From contig JBICID010000028.1 in assembly GCA_043101615.1 (NCBI GenBank), positions 1-64,000 on the forward strand: 64,000 nucleotides of DNA, written 5' to 3'. Of this stretch, positions 58,430-64,000 are shown piece by piece. Each line of letters opens with the position of its first letter. Position 1 is the first letter of the stretch. The position numbers and the translations under genes were made by a program. This DNA comes from JBLHKT01 sp043101615. Lineage in GTDB: Bacteria > Planctomycetota > Phycisphaerae > Phycisphaerales > UBA1924. Below the pieces are notes generated by a model. It saw only the letters and a list, made by a program, of their open reading frames with translations, had not been told where the DNA came from and did not search any database.

Positions 58430-60378
58430 GCCTGTTCCGTCGGCTCGGGAGTCGTGCGGGGTTCAGAACCGCGATTGGGCGATCGGTGCAGCAGCACCGC
58501 CAGCAGCGTCAGGTCCGCGGGCGTCACGCCCTCGAGGCGGGCCGCCTGCCCGAACGTGTCCGGGCGGAACCGAACCAGCGCCTCGCGGGCCTCGGTCCGC
58601 AGCGACGTCAGCGTGTCCAGGTCGAGCGAATCGGGCAGTCGCTTCCGCTCCATCTCGGCCTGGCGCCGGATCTCGTTCCGCTCACGCTCGATGTACGGGC
58701 GGTACCGGTGCTCGGCGTGCAGCGTCTTCCAGACGCCTCCGGCGAAGTCGTGTTCCGGCAGGGCCGCTCGCAGCGACTCGACCGAGAAACCCTGCTTGCG
58801 GATGTGGCGCTCCAGCGCCTCGCCGTCGAGCGTGGTCGATCCGATCGCGGCCCGCCCCGCCCCCAACTGCACGGCGCGGCGCTCGTGCAACGCCCGACGC
58901 GCCCGCCCGAGCGCGTGGTGTTCCAGCAGCCCCAGGCGTTCGGCCACCGGGGTCAGCCGGTCGGGGGCGTTGTCCGACCGCAGCAGCAGCCGGTGCTCGG
59001 CCCGGCTGGTGAACATGCGGTAGGGCTCGGTCGGCGTCTTGGTCACCAGGTCGTCCATCAGCACCCCGATGTACGCCTCGTGGCGACCAAGCACCCACGC
59101 AGGCTCCCCCCGGGCGTGCCGCGCCGCGTTCACCCCCGCGACCAGCCCCTGGGCCGCGGCCTCCTCGTAGCCAGAGGTCCCGTTGATCTGGCCCGCCAGG
59201 AACAGGCCCGGGATCGACTTGGTCATCCCCGTCGCGTGGATCTGGTGCGGGCGCACCGTGTCGTACTCCACCGCGTACCCGTGCTGCAGGATCTCGGCGT
59301 GCTCGCACCCCGGCATCAGGCGGACGATCCGCTCCTGCACGTCAATCGGCAGCGAGGTCGAGATGCCGTTGCAGTACACCCAGTGCCGGCCGTCGTGCGC
59401 ACGCAGGCTCTCGGGCTCCAGGAAGACCCCGTGCGAGTCGCGCTCTGCGAACCGCACCACCTTGTCCTCGATCGACGGGCAGTAGCGCGGGCCGCGACTC
59501 TCGATCTGGCCGGAAAACATCGGCGCGCGGTCCAGGTTCGCCCGGATGAGCTCGTGGATCGCCCCGTTCGTCGACGTCTGGCGGCACTCGACCTGACGCA
59601 GCGCCGGGAACCGCCCGAGCCGCAGCGGGAACGCCCCCGACGAGGCGAGCCCGCCGAGGACCGGCGTCGCGGTCAGATCGCTGAACGGGACCGGCTCCCC
59701 GTCCCCGAGCTGCGGTGGCAGCCCGTCCCAGTCGATGCTCGCCATGTCCAGGCGGGGCGGCGTGCCCGTCTTCAGGCGCCCGAGCTCGAAGCCCAGGTCC
59801 GTGAGCGCCCGCGAGACCGCGCTCGTCGCGTGCTCGCCGCAGCGTCCCCCGGGCGTGGTGGTCTGGCCGGTGTGCATCAGCCCGCACATGAAGGTGCCGG
59901 TGGTCAGCACCGCCGCGTGCGTGTCGATGAGGCGCGACGCGCCGCCCACGTCCACCCGGACGCCCGTCAGCCGACCTCCGCCGATCTCGAAACCCTCCAC
60001 CGCACCCCGGACCACCTCGATCTCGGGGCGAGAGGCGATCAGGGCCCGCACCGCCTCGGCGTAGGCGTGCTTGTCGGACTGGCAGCGCGGGCCGTGCACC
60101 GCGGGGCCCTTGGAGGTGTTCAGCACGCGGAACTGGATGCCCGTGGCGTCCGCCGCGAGCCCCATCAGGCCCCCCAGGGCGTCGATCTCACGCACCAGCT
60201 GGCCCTTGGCGAGCCCCCCGATCGCCGGGTTGCAGCTCATCACGCCGATTTTCGCCGGGTCCAGCGTCACCAGACCCACCCGCCCGGACGGGCCCAGGGC
60301 GTTGGCGCAGGCCCACGCGGCCTCCGCCCCGGCGTGCCCGCCCCCCACCACCACGACATCGAACCTTTCCACGCTCAT
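58426..60378 (-). CDS. mnmG: tRNA uridine-5-carboxymethylaminomethyl modification enzyme
   Basis: 650 residues. FAD enzyme that with MnmE adds the cmnm5 group to U34 of several tRNAs. FAD site 'FDVVVVGGGHAGAEAAWACA' at the N-terminus, 'VMSCNPAIGGLAKGQLVREIDALGGLMG', 'GPRCQSDKHAYAEAV', and the mid-protein 'GRYCPSIEDKVVRF' variant (here R-G-P-R-Y-C-P-S-I-E-D-K). The C-terminal helical domain that contacts MnmE is present. Leaderless start: TATGGT (60385-60390) is 6 nt before the ATG. Confidence 0.97.
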   Translation of the reverse strand: MSVERFDVVVVGGGHAGAEAAWACANALGPSGRVGLVTLDPAKIGVMSCNPAIGGLAKGQLVREIDALGGLMGLAADATGIQFRVLNTSKGPAVHGPRCQSDKHAYAEAVRALIASRPEIEVVRGAVEGFEIGGGRLTGVRVDVGGASRLIDTHAAVLTTGTFMCGLMHTGQTTTPGGRCGEHATSAVSRALTDLGFELGRLKTGTPPRLDMASIDWDGLPPQLGDGEPVPFSDLTATPVLGGLASSGAFPLRLGRFPALRQVECRQTSTNGAIHELIRANLDRAPMFSGQIESRGPRYCPSIEDKVVRFAERDSHGVFLEPESLRAHDGRHWVYCNGISTSLPIDVQERIVRLMPGCEHAEILQHGYAVEYDTVRPHQIHATGMTKSIPGLFLAGQINGTSGYEEAAAQGLVAGVNAARHARGEPAWVLGRHEAYIGVLMDDLVTKTPTEPYRMFTSRAEHRLLLRSDNAPDRLTPVAERLGLLEHHALGRARRALHERRAVQLGAGRAAIGSTTLDGEALERHIRKQGFSVESLRAALPEHDFAGGVWKTLHAEHRYRPYIERERNEIRRQAEMERKRLPDSLDLDTLTSLRTEAREALVRFRPDTFGQAARLEGVTPADLTLLAVLLHRSPNRGSEPRTTPEPTEQA

Positions 60379-60384
60379 GCCCGA

Positions 60385-60390
60385 ACCATA
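60385..60390 (-). promoter_or_regulatory. -10 element TATGGT, leaderless start for mnmG
   Basis: Minus-strand TATGGT lies 6 nt before the mnmG ATG at 60378; no SD. Confidence 0.5.
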
Positions 60391-60514
60391 GGAGAGAGGT
60401 CATGAAACTTCGGTTGCGACCGTTGGTTGTTCAGGGGAAACACTGGCACCCGCTCGGGGGTTTGATAGACTGGTTCGGATCACTTTCGGGTACGCCCCGG
60501 GGAAAGGCAATCGG

Positions 60515-61864
60515 ATGGCGAAGACTACGGCTTGGCGGCACGGGGCGAGAACACCGGGCGCGAGAACACTGTCGGTCGCGATCACGCTCGCGGCGGTCTG
60601 CGGCTCCGCGGCGGCTTTCCCGGACAAGGTCATCCTCCGCGACGGCACCGAATACGTCGGCGAGGTCCTCAGCGACACCGACCGCATGGTCGAGATCAAG
60701 ACCACGATCAGCAACATCGAGACCACCCTCAAGATCGAGAAGTGGCGCGTGCGCGAGGTCGTGCTGGACGCCGTGGACGCCCCGGACGCCGACACCGACA
60801 CCGCGGACCTGCCGGTCGCCGGCGACCGCGACGACCCCCGGGACGACAGCGCCACCGAGTACGAGAATCTGAAGCGCGAGGGCTACGCCCTGGTGCTCGA
60901 GATCCCGATGGAGGGGACCTTCGGAGAGGACATCTACCCCAAGAGCATCGCCTCGGCTCTCGAGTGGGCCGTGGGCAGCGGCGTCACCGACGTTGTGTTC
61001 CGCATCAACTCCGGCGGGGGCGAGGTCTGGGCGGCCAACAAGATCGTGGAGATCATGGAGCGCCACGAGGACGACCTGCGCTACCACGGGCTGATCGAGA
61101 GCGCCATCAGCGCCTCCATCTGGCCCATGTTCGAGTGCGACACCATCTCCATGGCGCCGGGCTCGGACTTCGGCGGCGCGGTCGTCTACTCGCAGACCAG
61201 CACCGGCGAGGTCGAGGTGGACAAGAAGATGAACTCCATCATGGCCGCGAAGCTCGCCTCCTCGGCCGAGTCCAAGGGGCACAACCCCGCGATCGTGCGG
61301 GCCATGATGCTCTCGGAGGCGGAGGTGTGGAAGTACCGGCGCGCCGGCACCACCATGCCGTGGCGCCTGACCGACCTCAAGGCCAACGCCACCGCCCCGG
61401 GCATGGAGTACGAGCTGGTGGACTCCGACCAGCAGATCATGACGCTCACGCAGCGTGAGGCCGCGGACCTGGGCGTCGCCATCGCGCTGGCCGACGGCTC
61501 GCTGGAGAGCGTCGCCACGAGCGTGAACCTCGGCCCCTGGGACGACGCGGGCGCCTTCGGCGCCGAGACCGCCGAGGAGTGGAACCGCAAGTCCGACCGC
61601 CTGCGCGACCGCATCCAGACCACCGCCACCGCCCTGCTGCTGGAGGCCAACCGCATGAACAACGCCGGCACGGTCGGCTCGGTCGGCCTGGCGGTCAACG
61701 TCGCCCGCCGGAAGATGGCCGAGCTGAAGCGCTACCTGAACGAGGCCGAGGACCTCGAGATGGACGACATCATCGGCTCCTTCGACGGGCTGGACCTGGA
61801 CCTGCTGGAAGACCAGATCGAGCGCCGCGGGGCCGAGGTCCGGCGCGTCCGCAACGGGCCGTGA
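60515..61864 (+). CDS. Secreted ClpP/crotonase-fold (NfeD/SppA-like) serine protease-like protein
   Basis: 449 residues. Signal peptide ending near A-A-A-F (~34). Residues ~37-82 resemble an Sm/SH3-like small barrel ('VILRDGTEYVGEVLSDTDRMVEIKTT'). Residues ~120-330 are a ClpP/crotonase domain: 'VVFRINSGGGEVWAANKIVEIM' and a nucleophile candidate among Ser199/Ser201 in A-I-S-A-S-I-W, followed by 'ISMAPGSDFGGAV', as in NfeD N-terminal proteases and SppA. A helical tail completes it. No NfeD C-terminal membrane segments are seen. SD GGGGAAAGG. Confidence 0.8.
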   Translation: MAKTTAWRHGARTPGARTLSVAITLAAVCGSAAAFPDKVILRDGTEYVGEVLSDTDRMVEIKTTISNIETTLKIEKWRVREVVLDAVDAPDADTDTADLPVAGDRDDPRDDSATEYENLKREGYALVLEIPMEGTFGEDIYPKSIASALEWAVGSGVTDVVFRINSGGGEVWAANKIVEIMERHEDDLRYHGLIESAISASIWPMFECDTISMAPGSDFGGAVVYSQTSTGEVEVDKKMNSIMAAKLASSAESKGHNPAIVRAMMLSEAEVWKYRRAGTTMPWRLTDLKANATAPGMEYELVDSDQQIMTLTQREAADLGVAIALADGSLESVATSVNLGPWDDAGAFGAETAEEWNRKSDRLRDRIQTTATALLLEANRMNNAGTVGSVGLAVNVARRKMAELKRYLNEAEDLEMDDIIGSFDGLDLDLLEDQIERRGAEVRRVRNGP

Positions 61865-62011
61865 GGCCCGGCCTGAGAGGTTCTCCGGCCCGAGAGGCTC
61901 CTTCCGCGCACAGGCTCCTTCCGCGCACAGGGTCAGCGCCTCACAAATGCGGGCGCAGCCTGCCGTGAGTCCCGAGTGCGATCGGTCACCGACCGCCCCC
62001 CCCGGGGGCGC

Positions 62012-63025
62012 TCACCCGCCCCGGTCGGGATAGTCCGGGTTGTCCTTGATCGCGTCGGGCACGCCCGGCTCGGTGCCGCCGAAGTCGATGCCGCCCAGGC
62101 CCTCGCGCGTCCAGCGGTACCGCATGAAGAACTCCTCGCGGTTCCTGTAGCCCTGGGCGTAGCTCGGGAACTTGTCGAGCGGGTAGTACCGCTGCTTCCA
62201 CAGGATCTCCGGCTGGCGCGGGCTCCAGCCCGGGTTGGCGTCCGAGGTCTGACGGTTCGCCACCGACGCGTCGAAGAACAGCAGGTTGCACTTGGCCGTC
62301 GGGTAGGCGAACCAGATCCCGGCCTTGTCGCTCAGGCGGTCGAACTCCTCGAACATGTGCACCTTCAGCGACGGGAACGCCACGTCCTTGAAGAACCGGT
62401 TGTCCCCGTTGGACACCGAGAACAGGTGCGGCGTGTCGCTCACCGGGCCCCACGACCGGTTCCCGTTGTTCGGGTTCCACGCAGCGGGCACCACCTGGTA
62501 CGTGGACGAGTACGGCCACATCTGCTTCACGTCGTCCATGTTCCAGTTCGAGGAGTCGTCCGTCCCGGGAGGGATCGAGCCCTGTGCGTACGGCACGATC
62601 GTCTCTTGCGCCTCGATCGGGTCCTCCTGCCACTCGAGCAGGCTCCGGTCGAACGGGCTCGACGCGATCTGCTCGGGCAGCTGCGACGTCAGGTACTCGA
62701 ACAGCTTGAAGTGCTGGTAGCGACGCTTGGGCGTGATGCTCACCAGCGGCTTGAGCGCCGTCGGCGAGCCGTCGTTGTTCGGACGCCCCGTCAGCTTCGA
62801 CAGGATCTGGATCGCGTCCCGCCCCGAGCCCAGCGAGAAGATCGAATCGTCCGTGTCGGTCGCGAAGTTCGAGGCCGTGCCCCCAAGCGTCCGCAGGTTC
62901 GACTGGCTGACCACGTTGCGGGCCGTCGCCCGGGCCTTGCCCAACGCCGGCAGCAGGATGCCGATCAGCAGCGCGATGATCGCGATCACCACCAGCAACT
63001 CGATCAGGGTGAAGGCCCGTCTCAT
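62012..63025 (-). CDS. Pseudopilin, tandem paralogue 1
   Basis: 337 residues from the ATG at 63025 (SD GGGG). Leader M-R-R-A then F-T-L-I-E-L-L-V-V-I. The body has 'VPYAQGSIPPGTDDSSNWN', 'VHMFEEFDRLSDKAGIWFAYPTAKCNLLFFDASV', 'ANPGWSPRQPEILW', and ends I-D-F-G-G-T-E-P-G-V-P-D-A-I-K-D-N-P-D-Y-P-D. Closest relative in the window is the gene beginning beyond 64000, which matches almost along its length. Confidence 0.88.
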   Translation of the reverse strand: MRRAFTLIELLVVIAIIALLIGILLPALGKARATARNVVSQSNLRTLGGTASNFATDTDDSIFSLGSGRDAIQILSKLTGRPNNDGSPTALKPLVSITPKRRYQHFKLFEYLTSQLPEQIASSPFDRSLLEWQEDPIEAQETIVPYAQGSIPPGTDDSSNWNMDDVKQMWPYSSTYQVVPAAWNPNNGNRSWGPVSDTPHLFSVSNGDNRFFKDVAFPSLKVHMFEEFDRLSDKAGIWFAYPTAKCNLLFFDASVANRQTSDANPGWSPRQPEILWKQRYYPLDKFPSYAQGYRNREEFFMRYRWTREGLGGIDFGGTEPGVPDAIKDNPDYPDRGG

Positions 63026-63163
63026 GTTCGACCCCTTTGTGAGCAAGCCCGGGCACAGGCGCCCGGAACCCTGAAACCCTGCGCCGGTCACCCGGGCCCG
63101 CGGCCCGGGGCCGCCCGGCGACGCGAGCAGAGGGCCCGCATTCCAGACACGCGTGTATGGTCT

Positions 63164-63182
63164 CAGAATGTCAAGAGGGTGT
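63164..63182 (-). repeat. Tandem TTGACA boxes upstream of 63025
   Basis: Two copies of TTGACA (minus strand) lie 11 bp apart, start to start, within about 63164-63182, followed by TACACG about 11 bp on. Either could serve as a -35; the -10 is not convincing. Confidence 0.35.
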
Positions 63183-63263
63183 CAAGAACCCCCCCACCGG
63201 GCCCGCCGGGCTCCACGCGTGCTCGCCACGAGGCACCCCCCGACACCCTCGCGCAACAAAGAG

Positions 63264-63286
63264 AAAAACCCCGGATCGCTCCGGGG
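63264..63286 (-). terminator. Intrinsic terminator after 63387
   Basis: Minus strand: CCCCGGA / TCCGGGG stem with GCGA loop, then TTTTT, about 100 bp after the stop of the partial pseudopilin gene. Confidence 0.9.
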
Positions 63287-63386
63287 CTCAGGAAGTGGGG
63301 CAGGGTGTAGGACCGGGCGTGTGCTCAGAGCACGTGCCCCGGGTGACCCCGATCCGGGGGGAAAGGGGCTGGATCGGGGCGGCGGG

Positions 63387-64000
63387 TCAGCCCGGGTAGT
63401 CCGGGTTGTCCCGGATGGCGTCGGGGACGTTGATCTCCTTGCCGCCGAAGTCGATCCCGCCCAGGCCCTCACGCGTCCAGCGGTACCGCATGAAGAACGT
63501 GTCGCGGTTCTTGTACCCCTGGGCGTAATCCGGGAAGGTATCGAGCGGCACGTACCGCTGCTGCCACAGCGTGTTGGGCTGATCGGGATTCCAGCCCGGG
63601 TTCGACTCGTCGGTCCGCAGGTTCCGCACCGAGGCGTCGAAGAACAGCAGGTTGCACTTCGCGTTGGGGTACGCGAACCAGATCCCCGCCGAATCGGTCA
63701 GCCGGTCGAACTCCTCGAACATGTGCACCTTGCCCGACGGGAACGCCACGTCCTTGTAGAAACGCGTCTGCGCGTTGCCGATCGTGAACAGGTGCGGCGT
63801 GTCCGCGGTGGGGTGCCACGAGCCGTTGCCCCCGTTGGGGTTCCAGGCCGCGGGGACGGTCTGGTACGTCGATGCGTACGGCCACAGCTGGCGGACGTCG
63901 TCGTTGGGCCAGTTCGAGCTCCGATCCATGCCCGCCGGCACCGTGCCCTGGGCGTAGGGCACGATCGTCTGCTGGGCCTGGAGCGGGTCCTCCTGCCACT
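63387..64000 (-). CDS. Pseudopilin, tandem paralogue 2 (partial)
   Basis: The gene runs past the right edge; the N-terminal prepilin segment is outside. The visible ~204 residues match paralogue 1 through 'VPYAQGTVPAGMDRSSNWP', 'VHMFEEFDRLTDSAGIWFAYPNAKCNLLFFDASV', 'NPGWNPDQPNTLWQQRY' and the end I-D-F-G-G-K-E-I-N-V-P-D-A-I. The high identity points to recent tandem duplication. It should have the same envelope role as the upstream copy. Confidence 0.85.
   Translation of the reverse strand, partial: WQEDPLQAQQTIVPYAQGTVPAGMDRSSNWPNDDVRQLWPYASTYQTVPAAWNPNGGNGSWHPTADTPHLFTIGNAQTRFYKDVAFPSGKVHMFEEFDRLTDSAGIWFAYPNAKCNLLFFDASVRNLRTDESNPGWNPDQPNTLWQQRYVPLDTFPDYAQGYKNRDTFFMRYRWTREGLGGIDFGGKEINVPDAIRDNPDYPG

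Larger units (their letters stand above)
63026..63386. other. Intergenic region between tandem pseudopilins
   Basis: 361 bp holding the terminator of the upstream gene (63264-63286) and a minus-strand pair of TTGACA boxes. No ORF here looks real. Confidence 0.5.

Noticed and set aside
1..64000. CRISPR arrays, tRNA/rRNA genes, IS elements, prophage
   Set aside because: No regularly spaced repeats, cloverleaf sequences, rRNA signatures, transposases or phage genes were seen on either strand.

Overview
The window looks like chromosomal DNA of a high-GC Gram-negative bacterium of the Planctomycetota, most likely class Phycisphaerae. Sequence-based reasons: secreted proteins ending in dockerin-like repeats that stop at Gly-Cys, several PEP-CTERM tails (V-P-[SA]-P, hydrophobic stretch, R-rich end), many short-leader pseudopilins with an FTLIELL N-terminus, LpxK and HldE for lipopolysaccharide, and a ribosomal protein operon that is broken apart. 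Taxonomy is an inference from these hallmarks.

Layout. 1-12.7 kb: the end of a serine hydrolase gene, rpsP, a secreted protein, rplS, a dockerin-tailed protein, an asparaginase-family hydrolase, a DUF2156-GNAT fusion, two dockerin-tailed proteins (trypsin-like, GH16-like), an FGE-fold PEP-CTERM protein, a long non-coding stretch that carries its own promoter and terminator, and trmD. 12.7-17.5 kb: a dockerin-tailed metzincin, a parS-like palindrome, a medium-chain dehydrogenase and two pseudopilins. 17.5-23.7 kb: hldE, lpxK, a small membrane protein, a DUF11-type lipoprotein, a nitrilase and a Maf protein. 23.8-27.9 kb: a three-gene operon (TIM-barrel PEP-hydrolase family, Tm-1-like/UPF0261, class II aldolase fused to a short-chain dehydrogenase). 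28-37 kb: a pseudopilin, ogt, PEP-CTERM proteins, serS, a P-loop kinase-like protein, a K+ channel and a lipoprotein hydrolase. 37-41.3 kb: a minus-strand operon of coaX, a degenerate MnmE-like GTPase, a TPR-like membrane protein and an RluA-family pseudouridine synthase. 41.3-51 kb: an unknown protein, a large secretin, a STAS/anti-sigma pair and an Fe-S assembly cluster (iscS, iscU, a lipoprotein hydrolase, an A-type carrier). 51-64 kb: an ACT protein, a TlpA-like thioredoxin facing trxB, a primary-type sigma factor, a UVR-motif protein, kefB-like and mnmG, an NfeD-like protease, and two tandem pseudopilins, the last cut by the window end.

The window is mostly housekeeping and envelope biology with no prophage, IS element, CRISPR array, tRNA or rRNA that I could see. 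The most unusual signals are non-coding: (i) about 525 nt on the minus strand at 11129-11655 with a promoter, dense hairpins and an intrinsic terminator but no credible ORF; (ii) a near-perfect parS site; (iii) about a dozen genes whose -10 hexamer lies only 5-9 nt before the start codon, implying widespread leaderless mRNAs; and (iv) a secretin mRNA leader that opens with a very stable hairpin.
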